Below, one piece after another: positions 44,141 through 53,076 of a stretch of DNA of 64,000 bases. Origin of the DNA: Homoserinibacter sp. GY 40078 (GTDB taxonomy: Bacteria > Actinomycetota > Actinomycetes > Actinomycetales > Microbacteriaceae); contig NZ_VRTZ01000001.1 of NCBI RefSeq assembly GCF_008017545.1, forward strand, positions 1,019,741 to 1,083,740, in the 5' to 3' direction. Position 1 is the stretch's first letter; every line of letters begins with the position of its first letter. Both the position numbers and the translations under genes were made by a program. The notes under the pieces are model-generated. The model was not told where the DNA came from. It saw nothing but the letters and a program-made list of their open reading frames with translations, and did no database searches.

Positions 44141-44257
44141 TTACCGTGGGCACCACCTTCGGGGTCCTGGGCCTCGTCCGCACGACACGTTCGATTCGCG
44201 AACCCGCGTTCGACCACGGGATCGTGCGGAACGCGTCCTACGGATCCGAACGGATCA

Positions 44258-44271
44258 TCGAAGCAGTTCGA
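44258..44271. promoter_or_regulatory. LacI-family operator O2, imperfect
   Basis: TCGAAGCAGTTCGA, two differences from the perfect operator at 44127. It ends 13 bases before the regulator GTG, so binding here would block its own transcription or translation start. Confidence 0.6.
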
Positions 44272-44284
44272 AGGAGAACGGCGA

Positions 44285-45295
44285 GTGGCGACCATCGGCG
44301 ACGTGGCCAAGGCGGCGGGCGTGTCCCGCAGCACCGTGTCGTATGCGCTCTCCGGCAAGCGCACGATCTCCGACGAGACGCGCGAGCGCATCGAGAGCGC
44401 CATCCGCGAGCTCGGCTTCACTCCGAACGCGGGTGCCCGCGCGCTCGCCACGAGCCAGACCCGCGTCATCGGGTTGCTCGTCCAGTTCTTCCGCGACGAG
44501 TTCTCGCCGGCCATGATGCAGTACGTCTTGCCGATCTCGGATGCAGCCCGCGAGGCCGGCTACGACATCCTCATGGTCACCGAGGATGACGGACCCCACG
44601 CGCTCAAGCGCATCACCGACTCCGACATGGTCGACGGCCTCGTGCTGTTGAACGTCGCCCACGACGATCCGCGCGTCGGCCCGCTGCGATCGGCGCGTCA
44701 GCCGGGAGCCCTCGTGGGTCTTCCGCGCGACACCGACGGGCTCGACGTGTTCGACCTCGACTTCGGCGAGGCCGCGCGGATGCTGGTCGACCACCTGCAG
44801 GGGCTCGGGCATCGCGAGATCATCCTGGTCTCGCCGAACGAGCACGTCATCACCCGCGGTGGCGCATACGTCTGGCGCTTCCGGGATGCGGCGCTCGAGC
44901 GTGCGGCGCGCTACGGCCTCCGGATCTACCCCTACTACGGCGAGACCCAGCAGCCGGATGTCGCCGAGCAGTGGAACCAGGTGCTCGACGCGCGGCCCAC
45001 CGCGACCGCCGTCATCGTGCACAACGACGCGATGATCGCGGGCCTGCCGCCCGTCCTCAACGCCCGAGGAGTGGAGGTGCCGCGCGACCTCTCGGTGGTC
45101 GGCATCTTCTCCGAAGACTTCGGACGACTGTTCTCGTTGCCGTACACGGCGATCGAGACGTCTCCGGACAAGCTGGGCCGCGCCGCGGTCCAGGCGCTCG
45201 TGCATCGAATGCGGGACGGGGAGGGCGCTGGTGCCCCCGTCGTCCGGTTCATCGCACCCGAGCTGACGGATCGAGGCAGTACCAGCACCCGCTGA
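44285..45295 (+). CDS. LacI-family transcriptional regulator
   Basis: 336-residue repressor. Seen: N-terminal helix-turn-helix ATIGDVAKAAGVSRSTVSYALSGKRTISDETRERI and hinge helix TPNAGARALATSQTRVIGLL, then a periplasmic-binding-like sensor with FDLDFGEAARMLVDHLQGLGHREI, VIVHNDAMIAGLPPVL and LSVVGIFSEDFGRL...YTAIETSPDKLGRAAVQAL. GTG start at 44285. Three matching palindromes flank it (44127, 44258, 45334), supporting autoregulation and control of the downstream ABC/glycosidase operon. Inducer is presumably the imported glycoside. Confidence 0.95.
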   Translation: MATIGDVAKAAGVSRSTVSYALSGKRTISDETRERIESAIRELGFTPNAGARALATSQTRVIGLLVQFFRDEFSPAMMQYVLPISDAAREAGYDILMVTEDDGPHALKRITDSDMVDGLVLLNVAHDDPRVGPLRSARQPGALVGLPRDTDGLDVFDLDFGEAARMLVDHLQGLGHREIILVSPNEHVITRGGAYVWRFRDAALERAARYGLRIYPYYGETQQPDVAEQWNQVLDARPTATAVIVHNDAMIAGLPPVLNARGVEVPRDLSVVGIFSEDFGRLFSLPYTAIETSPDKLGRAAVQALVHRMRDGEGAGAPVVRFIAPELTDRGSTSTR

Positions 45296-45331
45296 CCGTG
45301 CTGGCGGCGGCGAGAGTTCCGTCCGCGCCAG

Positions 45332-45349
45332 TGTCGAACCGGTTCGACA
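45332..45349. promoter_or_regulatory. LacI-family operator O3 upstream of the binding-protein gene
   Basis: TGTCGAACCGGTTCGACA, a perfect 18-bp palindrome, 44 bases before the GTG of the solute-binding protein gene. The core is identical to O1, so the LacI-type regulator most likely represses the transport operon here. Confidence 0.85.
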
Positions 45350-45393
45350 GCAAGACAACACCCCAACCCACCGCACATTCAGAGAGGAATACC

Positions 45394-46626
45394 GTGGACA
45401 AGAATCGGAAGGCCCGAGTGATCGGTGCCACCGTGCTGAGCGGCGCGTTCGTCGTCGCCGCACTCACGGGCTGCTCGACCACACAGAGCGAGACGTCGTC
45501 GGGATCGACGGAGTACACCCTGTGGGATCCGTATCCCGACCGCGACGCGTCGTCGGACTGGGCCAAGGCGATCGACGCCTGCGCCGCCGACATCGGCATC
45601 ACGATCGAGCGCAACGCCGGCAACACCGGCGACACTGTGAAGGACCTCACGACCGCCGCGGCCGGCAAGCTGCCCGACATCGCGATGGTCGACAACCCGA
45701 AGGTCTCGACGCTCGCCGACGCCGGGCTCCTGACCACCACCGACGACAACGGTCTCGATGTCTCCGACATCCAGGAGAACATCCTGACCGCCGGTCAGAT
45801 CGACGGGAAGACCTACGGTGTTCCCGTGGGCGCCAACACGCTGGGCCTCTACTACAACCCGGAGGTGCTCGACGCCGCCGGGGTGGACATCGCCTCCGTC
45901 ACCGACGGCGCCTCGCTCACCGCGGCGCTCGAGAAGGTCGTGGCGGCAGGCAAGAAGGGCATCACCTTCTCTGCCGTCGGCACCGAGGAGGGCACCTTCC
46001 AGTTCCTTCCCTGGTTCTGGGGAGCGGGGGCCGACTTGACGGCTCTCGACTCGACGGAGGCGACCTCTGCGCTGACGCTCTGGACCGACTGGGTGAAGAA
46101 CGGCCTCGCGCCGCAGTCGGTGCTGCAGAACACGCAGGGCACCAGCTGGGACGAGTTCAAGACCGGCGAGTTCGCCTTCGCGGAGAACGGCTCGTGGTTC
46201 AAGGCCGACGCCGACGCGGCCGGCTACATGTCGATCCAGATCCCGGGTGAGAACGGCCAGCCCGCTCCCGCTCCGACCGGTGGCGAGTTCATCACCATCC
46301 CGATCCAGAAGGACACCTCGCGCTACGCGACCTCCGTCAAGATCGTGAAGTGCCTGACCGAGGGCAACACCGGCGCCGACGCGCTCGGCTACGTCGCGCC
46401 CACGGCCGCGGGCCAGGAGGCGCAGTTGGCCGCCGACCCGAGCCTGCAGGGATGGGTGACCGCCGTCGGCGACGCGAAGCCGCGCACTGCCGACAACCTC
46501 GGCATCAAGTACGGCACCATCTCCGAGCAGCTCTACACCGCGGTGCAGAACGCCCTCTCCGGAGGGTCGAGCCCGGCTGACGCTCTCGCTGCGGCGCAGC
46601 AGGCCGTCGACGCGAAGCTCGGCTGA
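45394..46626 (+). CDS. ABC sugar importer, solute-binding lipoprotein (family 1)
   Basis: 410-residue lipoprotein. Seen: signal VLSGAFVVAALTGC (Cys27), YTLWDPYPDRDASSDWAKAIDACAADIG, LPDIAMVDNPKVSTLADAGLL, YGVPVGANTLGLYYNPEVLDAAG, and FAFAENGSWFKADADA. GTG at 45394 after AGAGAGGAA. Ligand unknown; the glycosidase at the operon end suggests an alpha-glycoside. Preceded by operator O3. Confidence 0.93.
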   Translation: MDKNRKARVIGATVLSGAFVVAALTGCSTTQSETSSGSTEYTLWDPYPDRDASSDWAKAIDACAADIGITIERNAGNTGDTVKDLTTAAAGKLPDIAMVDNPKVSTLADAGLLTTTDDNGLDVSDIQENILTAGQIDGKTYGVPVGANTLGLYYNPEVLDAAGVDIASVTDGASLTAALEKVVAAGKKGITFSAVGTEEGTFQFLPWFWGAGADLTALDSTEATSALTLWTDWVKNGLAPQSVLQNTQGTSWDEFKTGEFAFAENGSWFKADADAAGYMSIQIPGENGQPAPAPTGGEFITIPIQKDTSRYATSVKIVKCLTEGNTGADALGYVAPTAAGQEAQLAADPSLQGWVTAVGDAKPRTADNLGIKYGTISEQLYTAVQNALSGGSSPADALAAAQQAVDAKLG

Positions 46627-46666
46627 TCGCATCCCGCCCGCGCCCCACACCGAGGAGGACACCCCG

Positions 46667-47674
46667 ATGACCGCGATGCACACCGCACCGAGGACGGGCG
46701 CGGGCGGGAACACGACCGCACACGGAGGGGCGGTGCCGGCAGCCGGTGCCGCCCTCCCGTCGGAGCGCGACGGCGGGCGCCGCCGCCAGCGCATCCGCCA
46801 ACAGCTCATCGCGTGGGCGTTCATTGCCCCGGTCGCGATCTACATGGTGCTGTTCTACGCGTGGCCGCTCATCCGCAATCTCGACCTCAGCTTCCGCGAC
46901 TACTCGCTCGCCTCGTTCATTACCGGCGAGGCGCCGTTCGCCGGATTCGACAACTACATCGAGGTCTTCCGCAGCCCGACCTTCTGGCCGGCGCTCTGGA
47001 ACACGGCCGTGTTCACCTTCGGGTCGATCATCGTGCAGTTCGCCCTCGGCCTCGCTCTCGCCGTCTTCTTCTATCGGCGCTTCCCGCTCAGCACGACGCT
47101 GCGCGCGCTCTTCCTCGTGCCGTGGCTGCTGCCGCTGCTCGTCTCGGCGTCGATCTGGGCGTGGATGCTCAACTCGGATTCGGGTGTCGTCAACGCGGCG
47201 CTCGCCGTGTTCGGCATTCCCCAGGTCAACTGGCTCACCTCCCCGCAGTGGTCGATGGTCGGCGTGCTGATCGCGAACATCTGGATCGGCATCCCGTTCA
47301 ACCTCGTGATCCTCTACAGCGGCCTCCAGAACATCCCCTCGGAGGTATACGAGGCATCCGCGCTCGACGGCGCGAACGGATGGCAGACCTTCTGGCGCAT
47401 CACCTTCCCGATGCTCCGCCCGGTGTCGGCGATCACGCTGCTGCTCGGGCTCATCTACACGCTCAAAGTCTTCGACATCATCTGGATCATGACCCGGGGC
47501 GGCCCGGGCGACTCGTCGACGACCTTCGCGATCTGGTCGTACCGGCTCGGATTCGGTGGCGGCTCGCCGGACCTCAGCCCGGCCGCCGCGGTCGGCAACC
47601 TGTTGATCCTCATCGCCTTCGTCTTCGGGATCATCTACATCCGCACGCAGCGTCGAACGGGAGACGAACTGTGA
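46667..47674 (+). CDS. ABC sugar importer permease (MalF type)
   Basis: 335 residues with a 45-residue hydrophilic N-terminal extension. Seen: helix 1 LIAWAFIAPVAIYMVLFYAWPLI, LVPWLLPLLVSASIWAWML, EAA loop SEVYEASALDGANGWQTFWRITFPMLRP near 225-250, and the final helix NLLILIAFVFGIIYI. ATG at 46667 with GAGGAGGAC upstream. Coupled to the next permease by GTGA overlap. As in the amino-sugar operon, no dedicated ATPase gene is present. Confidence 0.93.
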   Translation: MTAMHTAPRTGAGGNTTAHGGAVPAAGAALPSERDGGRRRQRIRQQLIAWAFIAPVAIYMVLFYAWPLIRNLDLSFRDYSLASFITGEAPFAGFDNYIEVFRSPTFWPALWNTAVFTFGSIIVQFALGLALAVFFYRRFPLSTTLRALFLVPWLLPLLVSASIWAWMLNSDSGVVNAALAVFGIPQVNWLTSPQWSMVGVLIANIWIGIPFNLVILYSGLQNIPSEVYEASALDGANGWQTFWRITFPMLRPVSAITLLLGLIYTLKVFDIIWIMTRGGPGDSSTTFAIWSYRLGFGGGSPDLSPAAAVGNLLILIAFVFGIIYIRTQRRTGDEL

Positions 47675-48489
47675 CCGCCCGCGCCAAGCGCATCCTGACG
47701 AGCGTGGTGGGTGTGATCCTCACCGCGATCATGCTGTTCCCGCTCTACTGGATGATCAACGTCTCGCTCACTCAGCCGGATCGGCTGCGCAAGGATCCGC
47801 CCGATCTCTTCCCGGTGAACCCGACCTTCGAGGGGTACACGCGGGTGGTCCAGGACCAGCTGCCGTACCTCTTCACGAGCTTCGTGGTCGGCCTCGGCAC
47901 GGTCGTCATCACCCTGGCGCTCGCAGCCCCGGCGGCGTTCGCTCTCGCGAAGCTGCGTCCGCGCGGTGGCCGCGTGCTCGACTTCGTGATGCTCATCGCA
48001 CAGATGATCCCCGGGATCATCATGGCGATGGGGTTCTACCTGATCTTCTACAGCTGGGGCCTGCTCGACTCGATCCCGGGGCTGATCCTCGCCGATTCGA
48101 CCCTCGCGGTGCCGTTCGGGGTGCTCATCTTCACGGCGTTCATGACGGGCATCCCCGACGAGCTCATCTCGGCAGCAAAGATCGACGGGGCGGGTGCCTG
48201 GCGCACCTTCCGCTCCGTCGTGCTGCCCATCAGTCGCAACTCGGTGGTGACCGTCTCGCTCTTCGCGTTCCTCTGGTCGTGGTCGGACTTCATCTTCGCG
48301 TCGACCGTCAACCGGGGCGGCCAGCTGCAGCCGATCACGATCGGCATCTACCGCTACATCGGCAACAACACCCAGGACTGGAACGCGATCATGGCGACGG
48401 CGGTCGTCGCCTCGGTGCCGGCGGCGGTGCTCCTCGTCGTCGCGCAGCGTTACGTCGCTGCGGGCGTGACGGCGGGGGCGGTGAAGTGA
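47671..48489 (+). CDS. ABC sugar importer permease (MalG type)
   Basis: 272 residues. Seen: ILTSVVGVILTAIMLFPLYWMINVSL, LPYLFTSFVVGLGTVVITLALAAPAAFALAKL, MIPGIIMAMGFYLIFYSWGLLDS, EAA loop DELISAAKIDGAGAWRTFRSVVLPI near 165-190, FLWSWSDFIFA, and tail VAAGVTAGAVK. GTG start overlaps the upstream stop; its own stop overlaps the glycosidase start (TGATG). Confidence 0.93.
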   Translation: MTARAKRILTSVVGVILTAIMLFPLYWMINVSLTQPDRLRKDPPDLFPVNPTFEGYTRVVQDQLPYLFTSFVVGLGTVVITLALAAPAAFALAKLRPRGGRVLDFVMLIAQMIPGIIMAMGFYLIFYSWGLLDSIPGLILADSTLAVPFGVLIFTAFMTGIPDELISAAKIDGAGAWRTFRSVVLPISRNSVVTVSLFAFLWSWSDFIFASTVNRGGQLQPITIGIYRYIGNNTQDWNAIMATAVVASVPAAVLLVVAQRYVAAGVTAGAVK

Positions 48490-50171
48490 TGACGGCATTC
48501 GACCTCGACCAGATCCCCTTCAGCGCACGGGGTTCGTGGCTCTCGCTCTCCCGTGTGGTGGGGCTGCATCAACGGGCCGAACTGGTTCACCTGGTGTCGC
48601 ACACGACGGGGATGCATCCGGCGCTCGCGTTTTCGCCTCTCGCGGATGGTGCAGCAGTGGAGATCGAGGCGACGCCCGCCGCGCTCCGGTGGCGATCGTC
48701 GGCCGGCGTCGTCGAGGCGGCGTTCGACCGTGCGGATGCCGTGCGGGTGCGGGGTCGGGGCATGCGGATGCGCTTCGACGCGGCTGCGCCCGGGCTGACC
48801 CCGTTCACCGGGCACTACCTCTACGTCACGCCGCTCGACGGGTCGGTGGTGCTGACGTCATACGAGAGCGGACGCCGCTACCGGATCACCCCGATCGAGG
48901 GGACGCTGGCGGTGACGGGAGCGGAGGCGCTCGGCAAGTCGCCGCGGTTCGCTCAGACGGACGGACCGGACTGGGAGCTCGCGATCGAGGAACTCGAGTC
49001 GGTGGGGGAGTCGTATTCCTCGTCGCGTACCTTCGACGAGGTCGTGGCGGCGCGAGCCGCCGAGTTCTCTGCGTATGCGGGGCGGGTCGTGCACGACGAG
49101 CACGCGCCTCCGGCGGCGGAGCTCGCCGCCTACGTGCTGTGGAGCGCGACCGTCGCTCCCGTGGGCTTCGTCGGCCGCGAGGCCGTGTTGATGTCGAAGC
49201 ACTGGATGGACAAGGTGTGGAGCTGGGATCACTGCTTCAACGCCCTCGCCCTTGCCCGGGCGGACCCGCGCGCAGCGATCGACCAGTTCCTCCTTCCCTT
49301 CGATCATCAGGCCGCGGATGGCGCCCTTCCCGACTCGGTCACGCACTCAGAGGTGCTCTACAACTTCGTGAAGCCGCCGATTCACGGGTGGGTGTGGTCC
49401 GAGCTTCGGCAACGACTTCCCGCGGAGCTCGTCGCGGAGGTGACCGGCGAGGTGTACGCCCGGGTCGCCGCGTGGACGCGCTTCTGGCTCGACCGGCGGC
49501 GCGCGCCCGGGTCGGCGCTTCCGTTCTACGAGCACGGCAACGACTCGGGCTGGGACAACGCGACGGTGTTCGACGTCGCGCGCGTCGTCGAGTCGCCCGA
49601 CCTGGCAGCGTTCCTGGTGCTGCAGCTCGACGAGCTCGCGCGCCTCGCGGCATCCGTGGCTCCGGATGAGGAGCCGGGCTGGCGTGCGGAGAGCGCACGG
49701 GTGCTCGCGGCGATGCTCGAGGAGCTCCGCGACGGCGACCGCCTCGTCGCGCGGGCGGTCGCGGGAGGTGGGGTCGCGTCCGTGACGAGCCTGCTCACCT
49801 GCCTGCCGATCCTCGCGGCGGACCGGCTTCCGACCGAGGTCGTCGAAGCCCTCGTGGCCGACATCGATGCCCACTTGACCGAGTTCGGCCCGGCGACCGA
49901 GCTCGTCGACTCTTCGGAGTACGAGTCCGACGGGTACTGGCGCGGACCGATCTGGGCGCCGTCAACCTACCTCATCGAGCAGGGGTTGCGCGCAGCGGGT
50001 CGCCTGGAGCTCGCGGATGAGGTGAGCGCGCGGTTCCGCCGCCTCTGCGAGCGCTCCGGCTTCGCCGAGAACTTCGACGCGCTCACGGGCGCGGGCCTGC
50101 GCGATCGCGCCTACACCTGGACGGCGGCCGTGTATCTGCTGTTCGCAGAGCGGGTGGCTCGCCGTTACTGA
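48489..50171 (+). CDS. Cytoplasmic (alpha/alpha)6 glycoside hydrolase, GH63/MGH1-like
   Basis: 560-residue enzyme without signal peptide. Residues 1-200: beta-rich N-terminal domain. Residues 220-560: helical barrel with MSKHWMDKVWSWDHCFNALALARADP, PFDHQAADGALPDSVTHSEV, NDSGWDNATVFDVARVV (candidate acid/base region), VTSLLTCLPILA and ESDGYWRGPIWAPSTYLIEQGLR. These match the glucosylglycerate/mannosylglycerate hydrolase and GH63 group. Inferred job: hydrolyse the glycoside imported by the ABC genes just upstream, possibly a compatible solute such as glucosylglycerate or a short alpha-glucoside. ATG overlaps the permease stop. Confidence 0.85.
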   Translation: MTAFDLDQIPFSARGSWLSLSRVVGLHQRAELVHLVSHTTGMHPALAFSPLADGAAVEIEATPAALRWRSSAGVVEAAFDRADAVRVRGRGMRMRFDAAAPGLTPFTGHYLYVTPLDGSVVLTSYESGRRYRITPIEGTLAVTGAEALGKSPRFAQTDGPDWELAIEELESVGESYSSSRTFDEVVAARAAEFSAYAGRVVHDEHAPPAAELAAYVLWSATVAPVGFVGREAVLMSKHWMDKVWSWDHCFNALALARADPRAAIDQFLLPFDHQAADGALPDSVTHSEVLYNFVKPPIHGWVWSELRQRLPAELVAEVTGEVYARVAAWTRFWLDRRRAPGSALPFYEHGNDSGWDNATVFDVARVVESPDLAAFLVLQLDELARLAASVAPDEEPGWRAESARVLAAMLEELRDGDRLVARAVAGGGVASVTSLLTCLPILAADRLPTEVVEALVADIDAHLTEFGPATELVDSSEYESDGYWRGPIWAPSTYLIEQGLRAAGRLELADEVSARFRRLCERSGFAENFDALTGAGLRDRAYTWTAAVYLLFAERVARRY

Positions 50172-50196
50172 TCACACCTGCTGAGGAGGGCGAGGT

Positions 50197-50212
50197 CGAG
50201 TATCTTTAGCAA
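50197..50212 (+). promoter_or_regulatory. Probable -10 and leaderless start of the ROK regulator gene
   Basis: TATCTT followed by TAGCAA and then the ATG at 50213. The spacing fits a leaderless transcript starting at the ATG, and no ribosome site is seen. TTTAGC overlaps the -10 and matches one half of the operator at 51404-51420, so autoregulation is possible. Confidence 0.45.
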
Positions 50213-51373
50213 ATGAACCAACGCCGTCGCGGATCCACGAGCGTTCGTCAGCGCAACCTCGACCTGGTCCTCTCCCACCTTCCGACGGGACTGGAGCTGT
50301 CGCAGAAGGAGATCGCTGAAGCGACCGGGTTCTCGGAGGCGACCGTCTCGAATCTCACAGCCGTGCTCGTGGAGCAGGGGCGCATCGAGGTCACCGCGGG
50401 GCGGCGGAACGGCAGGCGCGCGAATCTGCTCAGCCGCGCCGCGCCCAGTCGGGGCGTGATGATCGGAGCGAGTATCTCGCGGCACCGGATCGAGGTGCTC
50501 GGGATCATGCCCGATGGCGAGGTCGTCCGGACTCCGACCATCGAGCGCGTCGCGCCGTTCGAGTACGCGGACGATCTGCGGCGCATCGTCGACGCCGTGG
50601 AAGAGCTCTCGCTCGAGGTTCCCGTCAGCAGCATCGGGGTGGGGCTCGGCTTGACGGTCGATCCGGTCAGTGAGCGTGTGGGGAGCGTCGTCAGCTCGGG
50701 GCCGGAGGTCGTGCCCGGGTTCTCGTCGTCGTGGCAACCCGCCGACCTCAGGTCGGATCTCGCAGAGCGGTTCGGTGTGCCGACGACCGTGCTCAATGAC
50801 GCCGATGCCGGCGTGCTGGGCGAGTTGCGCGCGGGCGCGGCTGTGGGCTCCCAGGACGTGCTCTACATTCAGCTCGGAGACGGAGTGGGCGGCGGGCTCG
50901 TGTTCGGCGGCCGGCTGTATCGCGGAGGTCGCGGTGGATTCTCGGGCGAGATCGGGCACCTCTCGTTCGACTCCGAAGGCCCCCTGTGCATCTGCGGCAA
51001 CCGAGGATGCCTGGAGCCGTTGTTCGGCGAGGCGCTCTTGGCGAAGGTCGAGGGTGTGCACGGTCGGATGAGCATTCGCGAGTTCGCGCGTCTGGCGGGG
51101 GCCGGTGATCCGGCGTGTTCGAAGGCGTTGCGCGAGCTCGCCAGCCCGCTCTCGCGAAGCCTGGCGAACCCGGTGGCATTGCTGGCGCCGGAGCGCGTGG
51201 TCGTCGGAGGCGACCTGTCGATCGCAGGCGAGGCGATGCTGGCGCCGGTCATCGAGGCCTCGCACGCGTTCGGGTGGGCGTGGCGCGGGGAGATCGTGCT
51301 CGCCGAGCTCGGCCAGGACTCCGTCTGCATCGGGGCCGCGTATGCGGCAGCAGACGCCGCGATGCGCGATTGA
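50213..51373 (+). CDS. ROK-family transcriptional regulator
   Basis: 386 residues. Seen: winged helix QRNLDLVLSHLPTGLELSQKEIAEATGFSEATVSNLTAVLVEQGRIEVTAG (residues about 13-65), then a ROK domain with VGLGLTVDPVSERVG, LNDADAGVLGELRAG, LQLGDGVGGGLVFGG and the zinc motif GEIGHLSFDSEGPLCICGNRGCLEP. Sensor ligand probably a sugar. It precedes the family-5 ABC importer, whose promoter holds a perfect palindrome likely to be its operator. Confidence 0.92.
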   Translation: MNQRRRGSTSVRQRNLDLVLSHLPTGLELSQKEIAEATGFSEATVSNLTAVLVEQGRIEVTAGRRNGRRANLLSRAAPSRGVMIGASISRHRIEVLGIMPDGEVVRTPTIERVAPFEYADDLRRIVDAVEELSLEVPVSSIGVGLGLTVDPVSERVGSVVSSGPEVVPGFSSSWQPADLRSDLAERFGVPTTVLNDADAGVLGELRAGAAVGSQDVLYIQLGDGVGGGLVFGGRLYRGGRGGFSGEIGHLSFDSEGPLCICGNRGCLEPLFGEALLAKVEGVHGRMSIREFARLAGAGDPACSKALRELASPLSRSLANPVALLAPERVVVGGDLSIAGEAMLAPVIEASHAFGWAWRGEIVLAELGQDSVCIGAAYAAADAAMRD

Positions 51374-51403
51374 CTTAATTTATTGACCCAGAACGGTCGC
51401 TAT

Positions 51404-51420
51404 GGTTTAGTTGCTAAACC
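51404..51420. promoter_or_regulatory. Operator-like palindrome and promoter of the family-5 ABC operon
   Basis: GGTTTAG-TTG-CTAAACC, a perfect 7-bp inverted repeat. TTGACC at 51383-51388 and TTTAGT at 51406-51411 are 17 bases apart and could be -35 and -10, so the palindrome would cover the -10. Likely operator of the ROK regulator encoded immediately upstream. Confidence 0.75.
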
Positions 51421-51431
51421 AAGAGGGCGAA

Positions 51432-51449
51432 TCGACCAGCGTTGGTCGA
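51432..51449 (+). promoter_or_regulatory. Leader hairpin before the family-5 binding-protein gene
   Basis: TCGACCA (51432-51438) pairs with TGGTCGA (51443-51449) around GCGT, in the short leader between the operator and the AAGGAGGAGG ribosome site. May stabilise the mRNA 5' end; alternatively a second protein site. Confidence 0.45.
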
Positions 51450-51477
51450 CCCCCAGTGCTTCAAGGAGGAGGCATTC

Positions 51478-53046
51478 ATGTTCCATCTGTCTCGCGGTCG
51501 TTCACTCCGGTTGATCGCCATCACGGCCGCCGTCGCCGCGGCTGCCGCGCTCACGGGCTGCTCAAGCGGGAGCAGTGGCGGAGGGCTGGCCGAACAGTCG
51601 CCCGACACGCTCCGCATCGCCATCAGCAGTCCGCCGGCGAGCCTGGACCCGGCGCTCGCGGGAAACGGTGACCCGCTCCAGATCCTCTACGAACTCGCCT
51701 ACGATCCGCTCATCTATCAGCTGCCCGACGGCTCGTTCGCACCGGGGCTGGCCACCGAGTGGGGCTTCGTCGGTGAGGGGAACAAGGTCTTCGACCTCAC
51801 GCTCCGCGAAGGAGTCACCTTCACCGACGGCGGTGAGCTCACCGCAGAAGGTGTCAAGGCGTACTTCGAGTACTACGGCTCGGTCAGCGGCTTCGGCTCG
51901 CGGGTTCAGAACTTCGAGTCCATCGACGTGACGGGACCCCTGAGTCTGCGGATCACGCTGAAGGAGCCGAACCCGCAGCTGGCCTACATGCTGACGCAGG
52001 ACCTGGGAACGGGCAACGTGATCAGCCCGGTCGCGCTCGAGAACGTCGAGACGCTCGGAACCTCCACCGCCGGTGCCGGCCAGTACGTGCTCGATGAGAC
52101 GAAGACGGTGGCCAACCAGACCTACGTGTTCACGGCGAACCCCGACTACTGGAACCCTGACGCCATCAACTGGGAGACCATCGAGGTGAAGGTGCTGGCG
52201 AACACGGCTGCCGCCCTGTCCGCGATGCGAACCAACCAGATCGACTACATGTTCGGAAGCGCCAAGGAGGCTGAGGCCGCCGAGGAGGCGGGCTTCAACG
52301 TCACCACCGAGCCGTACCTCTTCGGATTCGTCTCCCTGCTGGATCGCGGTGGCGAGGTCGTGCCCGCGCTCGGTGACCTGCGCGTGCGTCAGGCCCTGAA
52401 CTACGCGATCGATCGGGACTCGCTTGTGAGCGGCCTCTTCGGCGACTACGCCAGCCCGAGCCAGCAGTTGCTGCTCCCCGGCGCCGATGGGTACGACGAG
52501 TCGCTGGAAAGCGCCTACACGTACGACCCCGACAAGGCACGTGCACTGCTGGCTGAGGCCGGCTACGCCGACGGATTCACCATTCCGATGGCCGCCTACA
52601 ACCTTCAGCCCGGCGAGACGGATGTGGCCCAGGCGATCGCGAGCTACTGGGACGCCATCGGCGTGACCACGGAGGTGACCGTCGCGCAGACGATCAACGA
52701 CTACGCGCAGATGATCCTCAACAAGGAAGCGGTCTCGACGGTCTTCGAGTACGGCGGGCAGCCGTTCTACCTCGTGGCGACCCAGCTGTTGGCGCCCGGG
52801 TTCTTCAACCCGTTCAACTCGACCGATCCGGAGATCAGCGCGCTGATCGCGGAGGGCGCTGCCGCGAACTCCGACGACGCTCCGGCGATCTACAAGGAGC
52901 TCCAGGCGGAGGTGCAGAAGGAGGCATGGTTCGCCCCCTTCGCCTCGATCGACAAGGTGGTGATCAGCCGCCCCGGGCTCGAGGGAATCCAGATGACTCC
53001 GGATTCGCTCAACCCGAACCCGGTCTTCTTCTCGGCCGGTAACTGA
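51478..53046 (+). CDS. ABC importer solute-binding lipoprotein (family 5, peptide/oligosaccharide)
   Basis: 522 residues. Seen: signal MFHLSRGRSLRLIAIT with lipobox ALTGC (Cys28), DTLRIAISSPPASLDPAL, ELAYDPLIYQLPDGSFAPGLATEW, TLREGVTFTDGGELTAEGVKAYFEYY, TAGAGQYVLDETKTVANQ, LRVRQALNYAIDRDSLVSGLF and YDPDKARALLAEAGY: the DppA/OppA family layout. Family-5 proteins carry peptides, nickel, or oligosaccharides. The neighbouring ROK regulator favours a sugar or glycoside ligand here, but peptides cannot be excluded. ATG at 51478 behind AAGGAGGAGG. Confidence 0.93.
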   Translation: MFHLSRGRSLRLIAITAAVAAAAALTGCSSGSSGGGLAEQSPDTLRIAISSPPASLDPALAGNGDPLQILYELAYDPLIYQLPDGSFAPGLATEWGFVGEGNKVFDLTLREGVTFTDGGELTAEGVKAYFEYYGSVSGFGSRVQNFESIDVTGPLSLRITLKEPNPQLAYMLTQDLGTGNVISPVALENVETLGTSTAGAGQYVLDETKTVANQTYVFTANPDYWNPDAINWETIEVKVLANTAAALSAMRTNQIDYMFGSAKEAEAAEEAGFNVTTEPYLFGFVSLLDRGGEVVPALGDLRVRQALNYAIDRDSLVSGLFGDYASPSQQLLLPGADGYDESLESAYTYDPDKARALLAEAGYADGFTIPMAAYNLQPGETDVAQAIASYWDAIGVTTEVTVAQTINDYAQMILNKEAVSTVFEYGGQPFYLVATQLLAPGFFNPFNSTDPEISALIAEGAAANSDDAPAIYKELQAEVQKEAWFAPFASIDKVVISRPGLEGIQMTPDSLNPNPVFFSAGN

Positions 53047-53076
53047 CCCGACGACCACGAACGGCAGCGATACGTC

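Noticed and set aside
44190-44202. TTCGATTCGCGAA as a further LacI operator
   Set aside because: It lacks the central CCGG symmetry and does not align with the three matching operators.
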